From Massilia polaris (GTDB lineage: Bacteria; Pseudomonadota; Gammaproteobacteria; Burkholderiales; Burkholderiaceae_D), in the NCBI RefSeq assembly GCF_012927275.1, contig NZ_JABBGG010000008.1, positions 62,001 through 126,000 on the forward strand: a DNA stretch of 64,000 bases, given 5' to 3'. The position numbers and the translations under genes are program-made. A model generated the notes under the pieces. That model was given only the letters and a program-made list of their open reading frames with translations, had not been told where the DNA came from and did not search any database. This document shows positions 8,531 to 19,863 of this stretch, one piece after another (the stretch's first letter is position 1; every line of letters starts with the position of its first letter).

Positions 8531-9835
8531 TTATTTGCCAGTGATTGAGGTTTTTCGGGCTGCCATCACGCCGGCGACGGTGTAAAAGGAGCCAAAGACC
8601 ACAATTCTATCATTCTCCCCGGCCCGGCTCATCGCATTTGCAAACGCCTGGGCCGGATCGGCGAAGGCGCTGACCGAATATTCGCCCTCTTTGGCGTCGG
8701 CCGGCCGCAAGGCGGCGAGTTTTTCAGCCAGTTTTCCGGACGAGGCCGAGCGCGGCGACGGCAAGTCCGCCACGCACCAGTGGTCGACATATTCGGCCAT
8801 CGGTGCGATGACGCCGTCGATGTCCTTGTCTTCCATGACGCCGAACACCGCATAGGTAAATGGGTGGAAGCCCATGTTGCCGAGGTTCTGGCCGAGCGCC
8901 GCCGCGGCGTGCGGGTTGTGGGCGACGTCGAGGATCACGGTCGGGCGGCCCGGCAGCACCTGGAAGCGGCCCGGCAGTTCGACCAGCACCAGCCCGGTGC
9001 GCACTTCCTGCGCGCCGACCGGCAGTTCGAGGCGCAGCACTTCCAGCGCCGCCAGCGCGGCCGACGCGTTGAGCAGCTGGTTGGCGCCGCGCAGGCTCGG
9101 ATAACCGAGCGAATTGCGGCGCTGGCTGCGGCCGCCGAAGTTCCACTGCTGCTTGTCGCCCGAGTAGTTGAAGTCGCGGCCCAGCAGCCACAGGTCGGCG
9201 CCGATCTCCGCGGCGTGGGCGACCAGCGACGCCGGCGCTACCGGGTCGCTGCAGATCGCCGCTTTACCCGGCCGGAAGATACCGGCTTTTTCGAAACCGA
9301 TTTTCTCGCGCGTGTCGCCAAGGTAGTCGGTATGGTCGATGTCGACCGAGGTCACGATCGCCACGTCGGCGTCGATGACGTTGACCGCATCGAGGCGGCC
9401 GCCGAGGCCGACTTCAAGGATCGCGACATCGAGCCCTGCCCCGGCCAGCAGATGCATGATGGCCAGCGTGGTGAACTCGAAATACGTCAGCGCGACGTCG
9501 CCGCGCTGCGCCTCGACGGCGTTGAAGCTGGCCACCAGCATCGCGTCGGTCGCCAGCTCGCCGCCAATCCGGGCGCGCTCGTTAAAGTCGAGGAAGTGCG
9601 GCTTGATGTACAGGCCGACCTTGTAACCGGCGCGCAGCAGGATCGATTCCAGCATGGCGCAGGTCGAGCCCTTGCCGTTGGTGCCGGCGACCATGATCAC
9701 CGGGCAGTCGAACTTCAGCCCCATGCGCTCCTTGACCGCGCGTACCCGGTCGAGGCCCATGTCGATGTGGACTTCAGCGTGGCGCGACTCGAGCAGCGCG
9801 AGCCAGGCAGGCAATGTGGTCGGGAGGTTTGGCAT
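8531..9835 (-). CDS. folC: Dihydrofolate synthase / folylpolyglutamate synthase
   Basis: FolC adds glutamate to dihydropteroate and further glutamates to folates. It is a Mur-ligase-type ATP-dependent amide ligase of 434 aa. The P-loop is MVAGTNGKGSTCAMLE at about residues 48-63. Other markers are PHFLDFNERARIGG, LEVGLGGRLDAVNVI, and the C-terminal VILDVAHNPHAAAALGQNL segment. The length is right for the family. It follows accD by 60 bases, again as in the E. coli accD-folC-dedD-cvpA-purF region. Confidence 0.97.
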   Translation of the reverse strand: MPNLPTTLPAWLALLESRHAEVHIDMGLDRVRAVKERMGLKFDCPVIMVAGTNGKGSTCAMLESILLRAGYKVGLYIKPHFLDFNERARIGGELATDAMLVASFNAVEAQRGDVALTYFEFTTLAIMHLLAGAGLDVAILEVGLGGRLDAVNVIDADVAIVTSVDIDHTDYLGDTREKIGFEKAGIFRPGKAAICSDPVAPASLVAHAAEIGADLWLLGRDFNYSGDKQQWNFGGRSQRRNSLGYPSLRGANQLLNASAALAALEVLRLELPVGAQEVRTGLVLVELPGRFQVLPGRPTVILDVAHNPHAAAALGQNLGNMGFHPFTYAVFGVMEDKDIDGVIAPMAEYVDHWCVADLPSPRSASSGKLAEKLAALRPADAKEGEYSVSAFADPAQAFANAMSRAGENDRIVVFGSFYTVAGVMAARKTSITGK

Positions 9836-9895
9836 GGAATGTACTTCGGTGGCGGCGCGCGCGCGGGAAACGCGCGCGGCCTGATGGAACGATGT

Positions 9896-10771
9896 TTATT
9901 CTGCGATGACTTCGACCGCCTGGCCCTGCAGCAGTGCGAGCAGGTGGGCGATCTCTTCACGCATCTTGCGGCGGTCGACGATCATGTCGACGGCGCCTTT
10001 GGTGACCAGGAACTCGGCGCGCTGGAAGCCTTCAGGCAGCTTCTCGCGCACGGTGTTCTCGATCACGCGCGGGCCGGCGAAGCCGATCAGCGCTTTCGGC
10101 TCGGCGATCACGACGTCGCCCATGAAGGCGAACGACGCGGACACGCCGCCCATGGTCGGGTCGGTCAGCACGCTGATGAACGGCAGCTTTTTTTCCGACA
10201 GCTTGGTCAGCATCGAGGTGGTTTTCGCCATCTGCATCAGCGACAGCAGGCCTTCCTGCATGCGCGCGCCGCCAGTGGCGGTGATGCAGATGAACGGCAC
10301 TTTCTGCTCCAGCGCCATCTGGGCGCCGCGCACGAAACGCTCGCCGACCACGGAGCCCATCGAGCCGCCCATGAATTCGAATTCGAAGCAGGCCACGACA
10401 ACCGGCAGGCTCATGATCGAGCCGCCAAGGACGATCAGCGCATCGGTCTCGCCGGTCGCTTCCATCGCCGCTTTCAGGCGGTCAGGGTATTTCTTGCTGT
10501 CTTTAAACTTGAGCGTATCGACCGGCAGGGTTTCCTGGCCGATTTCATAGCGGCCGCCTTCGTCGAGCAGCGAATCGAGGCGCGCGCGGGCGCGGATGCG
10601 CATGTGGTGGCTGCACTTCGGGCAAACATGCAGGTTCGATTCCAGGTCGGTGCGGTAGAGAACCGCTTCGCACGACGGACACTTCACCCAGAGGCCTTCC
10701 GGCATGGTTTTACGCGCAGCGGCATCGGAGCGCTGGATCCGTGGGGGCAGCAGTTTTTCTAACCAACTCAT
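9896..10771 (-). CDS. accD: Acetyl-CoA carboxylase carboxyltransferase subunit beta
   Basis: AccD with AccA transfers the carboxyl group from biotin to acetyl-CoA in fatty-acid synthesis. The 291-aa sequence has the N-terminal four-cysteine zinc ribbon (Cys31, Cys34, Cys50, Cys53: CPSC and CPKC) that can bind its own mRNA in E. coli. The crotonase-like domain follows, with [20 protein letters not shown] and [15 protein letters not shown]. The ATG at 10769-10771 is used; the 146-base gap after trpA could hold its own promoter. Confidence 0.97.
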   Translation of the reverse strand: MSWLEKLLPPRIQRSDAAARKTMPEGLWVKCPSCEAVLYRTDLESNLHVCPKCSHHMRIRARARLDSLLDEGGRYEIGQETLPVDTLKFKDSKKYPDRLKAAMEATGETDALIVLGGSIMSLPVVVACFEFEFMGGSMGSVVGERFVRGAQMALEQKVPFICITATGGARMQEGLLSLMQMAKTTSMLTKLSEKKLPFISVLTDPTMGGVSASFAFMGDVVIAEPKALIGFAGPRVIENTVREKLPEGFQRAEFLVTKGAVDMIVDRRKMREEIAHLLALLQGQAVEVIAE

Positions 10772-10946
10772 ATGTTCTCCTCGTACAGCGTTCTACAGTG
10801 GTCGATAGTTTAGCCGGTAAGGCGGTGCTTGTCGAACATTCCGGCCTGATGGTTGCCATACCGCCATTGTTTCGGGGCTCGCTCAAGTGTTCGACCGAGC
10901 AATAGCTTGCAAGTTCAATAATTCGCAGGCGTCAGCGAAATTGCTG

Positions 10947-11750
10947 TCAGGATTTGCTGTCGAGGGCGGCCCGGATGCCCGACACGAACGACTGCACCGC
11001 TTCCACGGCTTGGTCCTTCGGCGTGTTCTCCAGCTCCTGGATGATGCGGCTGCCGATGACGACCGCATCGGCCACCTTGGCCACCGCTTTCGCCGTGGCC
11101 GCGTCGCGGATGCCGAAGCCGACGCCGATCGGCAGCTTGACGTGCTCGCGGATCGCCGCCACGCGGCGCGCGACGTCGGCGGTGTCGATGGTGCCGGCGC
11201 CGGTCACGCCCTTGAGCGAAACGTAGTAACTGAAGCCGCTGCCTACCCGCGCCACCTGCGCGATGCGCTCGGGCGTCGAGGTCGGCGCCAGCAGGAAGAT
11301 CAGGTCAAGCGCGTTGGCGCGCATCGCGGCCGCGAACTCTTCGCATTCTTCCGGCGGGTAGTCGACCACGATGGCGCCGTCCGCCCCCGCGTCTTTCGAT
11401 GCGCGGATGAAGGCATCGGGGCCGATCCGCTCAATCGGATTGGCGTACCCCATCAACACCACCGGCGTGTGCTGGTTGGTCTGGCGGAATTCGCGCACGT
11501 AGTTGAAGACGTCGCCGAGGCCGATGTTGAACTTGAGTGCACGCTCGCAGGCGCGCTGGATCACCGGGCCTTCGGCCATCGGGTCGGAAAACGGGACGCC
11601 CAGTTCGAGCACGTCGGCGCCGCCCGCGACCAGTGCGTGCATCAGCGGCACCGTCATCTCGGGACCCGGATCGCCGGCCGTGATGAAGGTGACCAGGCCG
11701 GTCTTGTTTTGCGCCGCAAGCGCGGCAAAGGTTGGTGCGATTCTGGACAT
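10947..11750 (-). CDS. trpA: Tryptophan synthase alpha chain
   Basis: TrpA cleaves indole-3-glycerol phosphate to indole and passes it to TrpB. Start is set at the ATG 11748-11750 ([11 protein letters not shown]), giving 267 aa; upstream in-frame sequence overlaps trpB and is not coding. The catalytic Glu49 is in [11 protein letters not shown]. The second acid, Asp60 in E. coli, is Glu60 here (PMAEGPV), a substitution that I recall as common in betaproteobacteria. It lies 34 bases after trpB. Confidence 0.96.
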   Translation of the reverse strand: MSRIAPTFAALAAQNKTGLVTFITAGDPGPEMTVPLMHALVAGGADVLELGVPFSDPMAEGPVIQRACERALKFNIGLGDVFNYVREFRQTNQHTPVVLMGYANPIERIGPDAFIRASKDAGADGAIVVDYPPEECEEFAAAMRANALDLIFLLAPTSTPERIAQVARVGSGFSYYVSLKGVTGAGTIDTADVARRVAAIREHVKLPIGVGFGIRDAATAKAVAKVADAVVIGSRIIQELENTPKDQAVEAVQSFVSGIRAALDSKS

Positions 11751-11784
11751 GTGCTTGTTCTTTCGTGATTTCTTGGAGGATGGA

Positions 11785-13032
11785 TTAGCTGAAGTCCAGT
11801 CCCAGCGTTGAAGCCACGGTGTGCATGTCCTTGTCGCCCCGGCCCGACAGGTTCGCCAGCACCAGCTTATCCTTCGGCAGTGTCGCCGCCAGCTTGGCCG
11901 CATAGGCCAGCGCGTGCGCAGATTCCAGCGCCGGGATGATGCCTTCGATGCGGCAGCAGTCGTGGAAGGCCTGCAGCGCTTCGTCGTCGGTCACCGACAC
12001 GTACTGCGCGCGCGCCGAGTCCTTCAGCCACGCGTGTTCCGGCCCCACGCCCGGATAGTCGAGGCCCGCCGAGATCGAATGCGTTTCGATGATCTGGCCG
12101 TTCGCATCCTGCAGCAGGTAGGTGCGGTTGCCGTGCAAGACGCCCGGTATGCCTGCCGTCAGCGACGCCGCGTGCATGCCCGAGTCGATGCCGTGGCCCG
12201 CCGCTTCGACGCCGATCAGCTGCACGTTCTTCTCGTCGATGTAGGGGTAGAAGATCCCCATCGCGTTGGAACCGCCGCCGATGCAGGCGATGACGTAGTC
12301 GGGCTGGCGCCCCGTCATTTCGGGCATCTGCACGCGGCACTCCTCGCCGATCACCGACTGGAAGTCGCGCACCATCATCGGGTACGGGTGCGGGCCCGCC
12401 ACCGTGCCGATGATGTAGAAAGTGTTTTCGATGTTGGTGACCCAGTCGCGCATCGCTTCATTGAGTGCGTCCTTGAGGGTCTTCGAGCCCGATTCGACCG
12501 GCACCACGGTGGCGCCGAGGAGCTTCATGCGGTACACGTTCTGGGCCTGGCGGCGCACGTCCTCGGCGCCCATGTACACCACGCATTCGAGGCCGAAGCG
12601 CGCACAGATGGTGGCGGTGGCCACGCCGTGCTGGCCCGCGCCGGTTTCGGCGATGATGCGCTTCTTACCCATGCGGCGCGCCAGCAGCGCCTGCCCGATG
12701 ACATTGTTGATCTTGTGCGCGCCGGTGTGGTTCAGGTCTTCGCGCTTGAAAAAGATCTGCGCGCCGCCCATCAACTCGGACCAGCGCCTGGCGTGGTAGA
12801 TCGGCGAAGGACGCCCGACGAAGTGCTTCAGCTCATAGCGGAATTCGTCGAGGAACAAAGGATCGCGGCTGTAGCGCGCATACGCTTCCTTCAGTTCCGC
12901 CAGCGCGTGGCTCAAGGTCTCGGCGACAAACGACCCGCCATACGGGCCGAAGTGGCCTTTGGCGTCGGGCAGCTGGTACTCGGTGGTTTTGAACAGGTGT
13001 GCGGCGGGGCCGCGTTCAGGTACTTCGTTCAT
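11785..13032 (-). CDS. trpB: Tryptophan synthase beta chain
   Basis: TrpB condenses indole with serine using PLP. The 415-aa protein has the PLP lysine Lys107 in [10 protein letters not shown], the [11 protein letters not shown] loop, the phosphate-binding GGGSNAMG glycine loop, and the conserved LSGRGDKD near the C-terminus. The start overlaps the end of trpF by 17 bases (13016-13032), which suggests translational coupling. Order trpF-trpB-trpA is the usual betaproteobacterial split trp cluster; the remaining trp genes are not in this window. Confidence 0.97.
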   Translation of the reverse strand: MNEVPERGPAAHLFKTTEYQLPDAKGHFGPYGGSFVAETLSHALAELKEAYARYSRDPLFLDEFRYELKHFVGRPSPIYHARRWSELMGGAQIFFKREDLNHTGAHKINNVIGQALLARRMGKKRIIAETGAGQHGVATATICARFGLECVVYMGAEDVRRQAQNVYRMKLLGATVVPVESGSKTLKDALNEAMRDWVTNIENTFYIIGTVAGPHPYPMMVRDFQSVIGEECRVQMPEMTGRQPDYVIACIGGGSNAMGIFYPYIDEKNVQLIGVEAAGHGIDSGMHAASLTAGIPGVLHGNRTYLLQDANGQIIETHSISAGLDYPGVGPEHAWLKDSARAQYVSVTDDEALQAFHDCCRIEGIIPALESAHALAYAAKLAATLPKDKLVLANLSGRGDKDMHTVASTLGLDFS

Positions 13033-13708
13033 GATGGTTTTCGCTTTCAGAGGTGGCGTCGGCTACCCGGACCGCCTGCACGAAGGCAGCGATCTTGCGG
13101 GCGTCCTTGATGCCCTTCTGCTGTTCGACACCGCTGCTGATGTCGACCGCATACGGGCGTACACGTACCACCGCGTCAGTCGCGTTTTGTACGCTCAAGC
13201 CACCACTCAAAACGACCCGAGGCGCGATTTCTTTTGGGACTATGGACCAATCGAAGACCTTTCCTGCGCCACCGTAGGCGTCCACGAAAGTATCGAGCAA
13301 AAGGCCCGAAAACAGCGGACTGGCGGCGCGGTATTCATTTTCGTATTCTAGCAAATCGGCGCCGCGGGTGTCGGGCCGTACCCGGAATACCCGCAAGAAC
13401 GGCCGGTTGGCGATTGCCGCAAGCGCCGCGCACTGCGCCGGCGTCTCGTCGCCATGGAACTGCAGCTGCGATATGGGAACGATATGCGTGACCGCCGCGA
13501 CTTCCGCCACGGTCGCGTTGACGAACAATCCGACCGTGGTGACAAACGGCGGCACCGCCGACGCCAGGGCCGCCGCCTGCGCCGCCGTGACGAAGCGCGG
13601 GCTCTTGTCGTAAAAGACCAAGCCGAGGGCGTCGGCGCCCGCGTTGACCGCTGCCGATACGTCTTCCGGGCGGGTCAGCCCGCAGATCTTGATGCGTGTG
13701 CGCTGCAA
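13016..13708 (-). CDS. trpF: Phosphoribosylanthranilate isomerase
   Basis: TrpF converts N-(5-phosphoribosyl)anthranilate to CdRP in tryptophan synthesis. The 230-aa sequence has the N-terminal [23 protein letters not shown] barrel motif with the catalytic Cys, and the phosphate-binding VVLSGGL and VDISSGVE motifs. The start is an unusual TTG at 13706-13708, supported by GGAGG 5 bases upstream and by the immediate [10 protein letters not shown] family start. There is no ATG nearby. It lies 16 bases after truA and overlaps trpB. Confidence 0.95.
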   Translation of the reverse strand: MQRTRIKICGLTRPEDVSAAVNAGADALGLVFYDKSPRFVTAAQAAALASAVPPFVTTVGLFVNATVAEVAAVTHIVPISQLQFHGDETPAQCAALAAIANRPFLRVFRVRPDTRGADLLEYENEYRAASPLFSGLLLDTFVDAYGGAGKVFDWSIVPKEIAPRVVLSGGLSVQNATDAVVRVRPYAVDISSGVEQQKGIKDARKIAAFVQAVRVADATSESENHHERST

Positions 13709-13724
13709 GGCAGCCTCCTTCAGG

Positions 13725-14549
13725 TCAGAACCAGCCGAGGGGCGAGCTGTCTTCCTGCGGCAGGCCCCACTTGGGATCGTACCCTACTTTGGCGAGATAC
13801 AGCCCGTCCGGCATGAAGGTCGGCGCGGCCATGTCGCGGTCGCCGCTCTCCAGCACCTCGCGCATCCACGACACCGGCTGGCGGCCGATGCCGACATACA
13901 CCAGCGAGCCAACCAGGTTGCGCACCATGTGGTGCAGGAAGGCGCCGGCGCAGACCGTGAAGACGATAACGTCGCCGCGCCGTTCGATGCGCAGTTCATT
14001 GAGCTTCTTGATTGGCGTCCTGGCCTGGCACTGGGACGAGCGGAACGCGGAAAAGTCGTGGGTACCGACCAGGCATTGCGCCGCTTCGCGCATCAGCTCG
14101 ACGTCGATCGGGCGGAACACCCAGCCCGCGCGGCCGGCCAGCAGCGCCGAACGGTTCGGGTTGTTGTACAGGACGTAGTGGTAGGTGCGCGAATGAGCCG
14201 AGAAGCGCGCGTGGAACTCGTGTTCCGGGTCGTGCGCGAGCTCCCTGGCCCAGCGGACCACGATCGAATCGGGCAGGAAGGCGTTGACGCCGCGCACCCA
14301 TGCGTTGATGGGGCGCGACAGATCGGTATCGAAGTGGATCACCTGCTCCAGCGCGTGCACGCCGGCGTCGGTGCGGCCGGCGCAGGTGGTCGGCAGTTCG
14401 ACGCGCGCGAATTCCGCGAGTGCGATTTCAAGCCGGTCCTGCACCGTGTTGCGGTCGGGCTGCTTCTGGTAGCCGCTCCAGCTGCTACCGTCATACTGGA
14501 CGCCGAGTGCTATCCGTTTCAGTTCGCGTCCCTCTGGTAAAGCACTCAT
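13725..14549 (-). CDS. truA: tRNA pseudouridine(38-40) synthase
   Basis: TruA isomerises uridines 38-40 in the tRNA anticodon stem. The 274-aa sequence carries the catalytic aspartate Asp61 in [12 protein letters not shown], the N-terminal [16 protein letters not shown] motif and the C-terminal [16 protein letters not shown] segment. Its ATG overlaps the stop codon of fimV by one base (TAATG type), so it is probably translationally coupled to it. The fimV-truA-trpF arrangement is usual in pseudomonads and betaproteobacteria. Confidence 0.97.
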   Translation of the reverse strand: MSALPEGRELKRIALGVQYDGSSWSGYQKQPDRNTVQDRLEIALAEFARVELPTTCAGRTDAGVHALEQVIHFDTDLSRPINAWVRGVNAFLPDSIVVRWARELAHDPEHEFHARFSAHSRTYHYVLYNNPNRSALLAGRAGWVFRPIDVELMREAAQCLVGTHDFSAFRSSQCQARTPIKKLNELRIERRGDVIVFTVCAGAFLHHMVRNLVGSLVYVGIGRQPVSWMREVLESGDRDMAAPTFMPDGLYLAKVGYDPKWGLPQEDSSPLGWF

Positions 14550-17422
14550 TAACCCAGCTTCGCCCGCATCTCGTTCGCCTTGCCAACCTGCGCGGCATTG
14601 CCGCCCTTGATGACTTCATCCAGCAATTCGCGTGCGCCTTCCTTGTCGCCGATTTCCTGGTACGCGATGGCCAGGTCGAGCTTGGTTTCCATTTCCATGT
14701 CGGCGGTCGACATGTCGTCGATGCCGTCGCCGGAATCGTCGAGGCGGTCGAGTTCACCGAGGTCCGGCAGCGCGGTGTCGTTGGCGTCCTGCGGCTCCAC
14801 CGGCGGCAGGTCGAGGTCGATGCCCGACATGTCGAACTGCGGCGCGGCAGGTGCCGCGATCGGCGCCTGCGGGGTTTCGTCGAGCGGCTCGAACGGCATG
14901 TCAGGCAGTGCGAATTGGTCGTCGGGCTGAAGGCCGTTGTCGCGCGAGGCCGTTTCCGGGGCCGGCACTGGCGGCATTGCCGGCAGGTCGAAGTCCATCA
15001 TGTCGAGGTCGAGCAGCGAGTCCGGGCGCGCATCGGCGGCAGCTGTGCTGATGGCCGGGACCTGCGGCACATCGACGTCCGCCGTCAGGTCGACCATGCC
15101 GAATTCGCGCGCCGCTTCGTCGTCGGCGGGTGCACCCTGGCCGAGGTCGAGGCTGATATCGGTGAACGACGTCGTCGGTGCAGGCACCGCGGTCGGCTTT
15201 TCCGCAGCCGGCGAATCGAAGGACATGTCGAAGTCCATGTCGAACTCCTGCGCCGCAGGGACCGGGGCCGGAGCTTCATCGGCCAGGTGATCTTCCGCCA
15301 GCTTGTCGTCGGCAGGGGTTGCCATCGCGATCGGCTCGCTTTGCGAAACCGGCTCGAACGACAGGCCGCCGAGGTCGAAGTCCAGCGAATGGTCTTCCGC
15401 AGGCGCAGCGGCAGCTACCGGCGCCGGTGCGTCGAAAGGCTTCGGCTCGTCTTGCGCATCGGCCAGGCCGAGGTCGAAGTCCATCGTCGAATTGTTGGAT
15501 TCCGCGTTCAGTGCGTGGTCCAGTTCCTGCGACAGGATCGCCTGCTGGCCGCGCTCTTCCATGCTTGGCTCAGGCGTGACGACTTCGCCGCTGGCGGCAC
15601 TGGCGTACAGCGGGTTCAGTGGCTCGAGCGCCAGGCCAAGCGCGGCGGCTTGCGCCCAGTCGTCGCCCTGCCCTTTGGTGATGCCGTACATCTCGCTGGC
15701 CTGCGCTTCGAATGCGCGCTGGTCCTTGCGGGCAGCGTAGATCTCGAGCAGTTTCAGGCGAACCGGATTGCGTTCAGGATGGGTGCGCAGCGCTTCCTTG
15801 AGGATTTCCTCGGCCTGCGCGTCGCGGCCGTAGGCGATGTACACGTCGGCTTCGGCGACCGGGTCGACTTCATTGGTATCGAGCTGGCTGGCCGATGGCG
15901 CGAAGCTGGAGTTGAACACGCTGTTGTTGGTGTCCACGCTCTGGCCGCCCGCTTCGGCGAACATCGAATGGGCCTGGTCGGTTGGCGCGCCCAGGATCGA
16001 CGGCTCGGTCGGGCCCTGCTCGGCCACCTGCTTGCGGCGGCGGGCGGAGGCGATGCCCACCAGCGCCAGCAGCAGCACGCCGAAGCCCGCCAATACGTAG
16101 TTGATGTTATCCATCACCATGTCGGCGAACGACGGCCCGGATGCTGCCGGCGTTTTCTTGACGACTGGCTTAACTGGCTTGGCCGGCTCCGCAGCCGGCG
16201 CCGGCGCGGTGTCGGCTGCGACAGGCGCCGCGGCGGCTGCCGTGGCTTCGACGCCGGCCTTGCTCTTGACCGTCATCAGCTGTTCGAGCTCGTTGACGTT
16301 GCGTTCGAGTTCCTTCACGCGCGCGGTGGCTTCGGCCAGCGCCTGGTCCTTGGCGATGCGATCTTCCTCGCTGGCGGCGGAGGTCTTGCCTGCCGCTGCG
16401 TTGGCTTGCGCTGCGCGCGACAGCTGCAGCTTGTCCTTCGATTCGGTGACCGCGGTCGGGCGTTCTTCGACGCGCGCGGTGATCTTGCCGGCGGCGCTTT
16501 GGCCCGCATCCGGCGCCTTGGTCGGCGCGCTGGTGGCGACCTGGCCCGCCAGCTTGTTGCGGTAGGCGTTGAAGTCTGCGGCATGCGCGACGACGACGCC
16601 GCGCGCTTCACCGTCGCCGGTGCCGCGGATGGCGCTCGAATCCGGCACCGACAGAATGCGGCCCGACTTCAGGCGGTTCATGTTATTGCCGATGAAGGCG
16701 TCAGGATTGGCGCGGTACAGCGCGACCAGCATCATGTCGAGCGAGATGTCGACCGGCTTCAGTTCGCCCGCGATCTCGCCCAGGGTATCGCCAGGCTTGA
16801 CGCGGTATTCGCTGGCGGCCGTTGCGGCGCGTTCTGCGCGCGGAGCCGGCTGCTGCGGGACCGGCGTTACCGGACGCGGCGCGGGACGATAATCGGCGGC
16901 AGGCGCGGCGGCGGTTGCCGACGGTGCCGGCGCAGTGCGGGCAGCCTGCGGCGTGGTGTTCGATGGTGCGGCGACCTGCGCCGGCTGCGTCGCGCGCAGT
17001 TCGGCCGGATCGAGCAGGAAGGTGTACTCGCGCACCAGGCGCCCGCTTTCCCAGCTCAGTTCGAGCAGCATGTCGACGAACGGTTCGTTGAGCGGCTGCG
17101 ACGAGGTAATCTTGATGATCTGCCGGCCGCCGCGCTGTTCGATCGCGAAGCGAAGCGACAGCAGGGCCGGATTGAAATCGATGTTCGCCAGGCGGAACGC
17201 ATCGGGCGAAGCCAGCTTGGCGACAAGGCCGCTTGCTTCTTCGTTCGATACGGAAGTCAGTTCGATTTCGGCGCGCAGCGGCTGGCCGAGGGAGGACATG
17301 ACGGTCAGCTTGCCAAGACCGGCGGCGTAAGCCGAAGAGGACAGCAACACGGCACTGGCGACCGCGCCGGCCAGGGCCTTCATCGCGAATGAGACGATCT
17401 TGGGGCGATTGTTTACATGCAT
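14549..17422 (-). CDS. fimV: FimV/HubP family polar peptidoglycan-binding protein
   Basis: FimV/HubP proteins organise the cell pole and support type IV pilus assembly. In order: a signal peptide (residues about 1-30), the FimV N-terminal domain ([21 protein letters not shown]), a LysM-like segment ([17 protein letters not shown]), a transmembrane helix ([19 protein letters not shown]), a long acidic Ala/Asp/Pro-rich cytoplasmic region with repeated FDxDF motifs, and a C-terminal TPR-like FimV domain ([20 protein letters not shown]). Length is about 957 aa. The ATG at 17420-17422 is used; ATG 17434 or TTG 17437 are also in frame and none has a good Shine-Dalgarno. Confidence 0.9.
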   Translation of the reverse strand: MHVNNRPKIVSFAMKALAGAVASAVLLSSSAYAAGLGKLTVMSSLGQPLRAEIELTSVSNEEASGLVAKLASPDAFRLANIDFNPALLSLRFAIEQRGGRQIIKITSSQPLNEPFVDMLLELSWESGRLVREYTFLLDPAELRATQPAQVAAPSNTTPQAARTAPAPSATAAAPAADYRPAPRPVTPVPQQPAPRAERAATAASEYRVKPGDTLGEIAGELKPVDISLDMMLVALYRANPDAFIGNNMNRLKSGRILSVPDSSAIRGTGDGEARGVVVAHAADFNAYRNKLAGQVATSAPTKAPDAGQSAAGKITARVEERPTAVTESKDKLQLSRAAQANAAAGKTSAASEEDRIAKDQALAEATARVKELERNVNELEQLMTVKSKAGVEATAAAAAPVAADTAPAPAAEPAKPVKPVVKKTPAASGPSFADMVMDNINYVLAGFGVLLLALVGIASARRRKQVAEQGPTEPSILGAPTDQAHSMFAEAGGQSVDTNNSVFNSSFAPSASQLDTNEVDPVAEADVYIAYGRDAQAEEILKEALRTHPERNPVRLKLLEIYAARKDQRAFEAQASEMYGITKGQGDDWAQAAALGLALEPLNPLYASAASGEVVTPEPSMEERGQQAILSQELDHALNAESNNSTMDFDLGLADAQDEPKPFDAPAPVAAAAPAEDHSLDFDLGGLSFEPVSQSEPIAMATPADDKLAEDHLADEAPAPVPAAQEFDMDFDMSFDSPAAEKPTAVPAPTTSFTDISLDLGQGAPADDEAAREFGMVDLTADVDVPQVPAISTAAADARPDSLLDLDMMDFDLPAMPPVPAPETASRDNGLQPDDQFALPDMPFEPLDETPQAPIAAPAAPQFDMSGIDLDLPPVEPQDANDTALPDLGELDRLDDSGDGIDDMSTADMEMETKLDLAIAYQEIGDKEGARELLDEVIKGGNAAQVGKANEMRAKLG

Positions 17423-17590
17423 AGTTGGCAGCATCAAGGTTAGCTAGGGGAAAAAGCGGTTTTCCCGGGAGTCTCAACATATCATCATGCTTTGGAGCAT
17501 GCAAGCGTTTGGCCTGATATGTGAGGGGCTACGCCCGTAATAACGGGCGATTTGATGCATTCTTTAGCCAGCCGTTAGAAATGCGACAAA

Positions 17591-17614
17591 TGCAGTGCCA
17601 GGCCCGGCACTGCA
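17591..17614 (-). terminator. Hairpin after asd
   Basis: A 9-bp perfect stem TGCAGTGCC / GGCACTGCA with a 6-base loop lies 13 bases after the asd stop on the minus strand, followed by TTTG. The T-tract is short. It may terminate or attenuate transcription between asd and fimV. Confidence 0.45.
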
Positions 17615-17626
17615 CTTCTTGACAAC

Positions 17627-18754
17627 TTACTTATCAAGGATAATACGAAGCATGCGGCGCAGCGGTTCGGCCGCGCCCCACAGCAGCTGGTCGCCGACCG
17701 TGAAGGCCGACAGGTACTCGCCGCCCATCGACATCTTGCGCAGGCGGCCGACCGGGATGGTCAGGCTGCCGGTCACCGCTGCCGGCGACAGGTCGCGCAT
17801 CGATGCTTCGCGGTTGTTCGGCACCACCTTCACCCACTGGTTGTTGGCGGCGATGATGTCGTTGATCTCGTCGAGCGGAACGTCCTTTGTCAGCTTGATG
17901 GTCAGCGCCTGCGAGTGGCAGCGCATCGCGCCGATCCGCACGCACAGGCCGTCGACCGGAATCTCCTTGCTGCCGAACGAAGCGCCGCGGCCGAGGATCT
18001 TGTTGGTCTCGGCGCCGGCCTTCCACTCTTCTTTCGACTGGCCGTTGCCCAGGTCCTTGTCGATCCACGGAATCAGGTTGCCGGCGAGCGGCACGCCGAA
18101 CTGCTTCGTTTCGTCGGCCGACATGCCATGCTGGGTCGCCAGCACGGCGCGGTCGATCTCGAGGATGGCGGCGGCAGGGTTGTCCAGCAGCGGCTTGACG
18201 GCGCTGTTGATGGTGCCGAACTGGGTCAGCAGCTCGCGCATGTGCTGCGCGCCGCCGCCCGATGCGGCCTGGTAGGTCATCGACGTCATCCAGTCGACCA
18301 GTCCGTGCTGGAACAGGCCGCCAAGGCCCATCAGCATGCACGACACGGTGCAGTTGCCGCCGACGTAGTTCTTCACGCCCCTGGTCATCGCGTTCTTGAT
18401 GACGTCGAGGTTGACCGGGTCGAGCACGATGACCGCGTCATCGTTCATGCGCAGGGTCGACGCGGCGTCGATCCAGTAGCCGTTCCAGCCCGCTGCGCGC
18501 AGCTTCGGGAAGACGTCGCTGGTGTAATCGCCGCCCTGGCACGAGATGATGATCTCGCATTTCGACAGCTCGGTAATGTCGCTAGCGTCTTTCAGGGTAG
18601 TCTCGTTCTTCGCCATCGCCGGGGCTTTGCCGCCCGCGTTCGAGGTCGTGAAGAATACCGGTTCGATGTGGGCGAAATCGCCCTCGTCCTGCATGCGCTG
18701 CATCAGGACCGAACCCACCATGCCGCGCCAGCCTACCAAGCCTACTAATTTCAT
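17627..18754 (-). CDS. asd: Aspartate-semialdehyde dehydrogenase
   Basis: Asd reduces aspartyl phosphate to aspartate semialdehyde, the branch point to lysine, threonine and methionine. The 375-aa sequence starts with the NADP-binding motif [14 protein letters not shown]. The catalytic cysteine Cys135 sits in GGNCTVS, and [12 protein letters not shown] follows. The [15 protein letters not shown] segment is typical of the gammaproteobacterial-type Asd. It lies 24 bases after leuB and before fimV, a conserved neighbourhood. Confidence 0.97.
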   Translation of the reverse strand: MKLVGLVGWRGMVGSVLMQRMQDEGDFAHIEPVFFTTSNAGGKAPAMAKNETTLKDASDITELSKCEIIISCQGGDYTSDVFPKLRAAGWNGYWIDAASTLRMNDDAVIVLDPVNLDVIKNAMTRGVKNYVGGNCTVSCMLMGLGGLFQHGLVDWMTSMTYQAASGGGAQHMRELLTQFGTINSAVKPLLDNPAAAILEIDRAVLATQHGMSADETKQFGVPLAGNLIPWIDKDLGNGQSKEEWKAGAETNKILGRGASFGSKEIPVDGLCVRIGAMRCHSQALTIKLTKDVPLDEINDIIAANNQWVKVVPNNREASMRDLSPAAVTGSLTIPVGRLRKMSMGGEYLSAFTVGDQLLWGAAEPLRRMLRIILDK

Positions 18755-18778
18755 CGTCTTTCCTCGTTTATTTGAAAA

Positions 18779-19849
18779 TTACCGTAATGCGTTCACGACT
18801 GCGTTGCCCATCTCTTCGGTGCCGACTTTGGTGGTGCCCGCCTCGTAAATGTCCGGGGTGCGCAGGCCCTGCGCCAGCACCTGCTTGACCGCAGTCTCGA
18901 TGCGGTCGGCCTGCTCGGCTTTGCCCAGCGAGTAGCGCAGCATCATCGCGGCCGACAAAATCGTCGCCAGCGGATTGGCGATGCCCTTGCCTGCGATGTC
19001 GGGCGCGGAGCCGTGCGACGGTTCGTACAGGCCCTTGTTGTTCGCATCGAGCGAGGCCGATGGCAGCATGCCGATCGAACCGGTCAGCATCGCTGCGCAG
19101 TCGGACAGGATGTCGCCGAACATGTTACCGGTGACGATGACGTCGAATTTCTTCGGCGCGCGCACCAGCTGCATCGCGGCGTTATCGACATACATGTGCT
19201 CAAGCTCGACGTCGGCGTATTCCTTGTGCACGTCGGTGACGATGTCGCGCCAGAACTGGAAGGTCTCGAGCACGTTGGCTTTGTCCACGCTGGTCACGCG
19301 CTTGTCGCGCTTGCGCGCGGCCTGGAAAGCCACGTGGGCGATGCGGCGGATTTCGGATTCGGCGTAGCGCATCGTGTCGAAGCCTTCGCGCTCGCCCTTG
19401 AACGGGCCGTCCGGGCATTCGCGCACGCCGCGCGGCTTGCCGAAGTAGATGTCGCCGGTCAGTTCGCGGATGATCAGGATGTCGAGGCCCGACACCACTT
19501 CAGGTTTGAGCGTCGATGCGCCCGCGAGTTCCGGATACAGGATCGCCGGTCGCAGGTTGGCGAACAGTCCGAGCTCCTTGCGCAGGCCAAGGATGGCCTG
19601 CTCCGGGCGCAGTGCGCGTTCGAGCGTGTCGTACTTGTAGTCGCCGACCGCGCCGAACAGCACGGCGTCGGCGCTTTTCGCCAGCGCCAGCGTGGCGGGC
19701 GGCAGCGGATGGCCGTGGGCCGCGTAGCCGGCGCCGCCGACTTCCGCCTGCTCCATCTCGAAGCTCTCGCCGAGCGCGTTCAGTACTTGCACTGCCTGCG
19801 CCGTGATTTCAGGACCGATGCCGTCACCCGGCAGGATTGCTATTTTCAT
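18779..19849 (-). CDS. leuB: 3-isopropylmalate dehydrogenase
   Basis: LeuB oxidatively decarboxylates 3-isopropylmalate in leucine synthesis. The start at ATG 19847-19849 gives 356 aa beginning [15 protein letters not shown]. Markers are [26 protein letters not shown], the [17 protein letters not shown] substrate/metal site, [20 protein letters not shown], and the C-terminal [15 protein letters not shown] nucleotide site. It is separated from leuD by 14 bases. Confidence 0.97.
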   Translation of the reverse strand: MKIAILPGDGIGPEITAQAVQVLNALGESFEMEQAEVGGAGYAAHGHPLPPATLALAKSADAVLFGAVGDYKYDTLERALRPEQAILGLRKELGLFANLRPAILYPELAGASTLKPEVVSGLDILIIRELTGDIYFGKPRGVRECPDGPFKGEREGFDTMRYAESEIRRIAHVAFQAARKRDKRVTSVDKANVLETFQFWRDIVTDVHKEYADVELEHMYVDNAAMQLVRAPKKFDVIVTGNMFGDILSDCAAMLTGSIGMLPSASLDANNKGLYEPSHGSAPDIAGKGIANPLATILSAAMMLRYSLGKAEQADRIETAVKQVLAQGLRTPDIYEAGTTKVGTEEMGNAVVNALR

Positions 19850-19863
19850 TGTGCTGTTCCGGT

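Noticed and set aside
10772-10946. Possible attenuator or riboswitch between trpA and accD
   Set aside because: No Trp-codon leader peptide, T-box or convincing terminator/antiterminator pair was found.
14420-17392. A 990-codon open frame antisense to fimV
   Set aside because: It is a by-product of the GC-rich, Ala/Asp-rich fimV sequence. It is rich in Arg and His, has no family motif, and fimV on the other strand is well supported.
17438-17590. CGCCCG-taataa-CGGGCG hairpin upstream of fimV considered as a terminator
   Set aside because: The stem has no T-tract on either strand; the hairpin at 17591-17614 is a better candidate.
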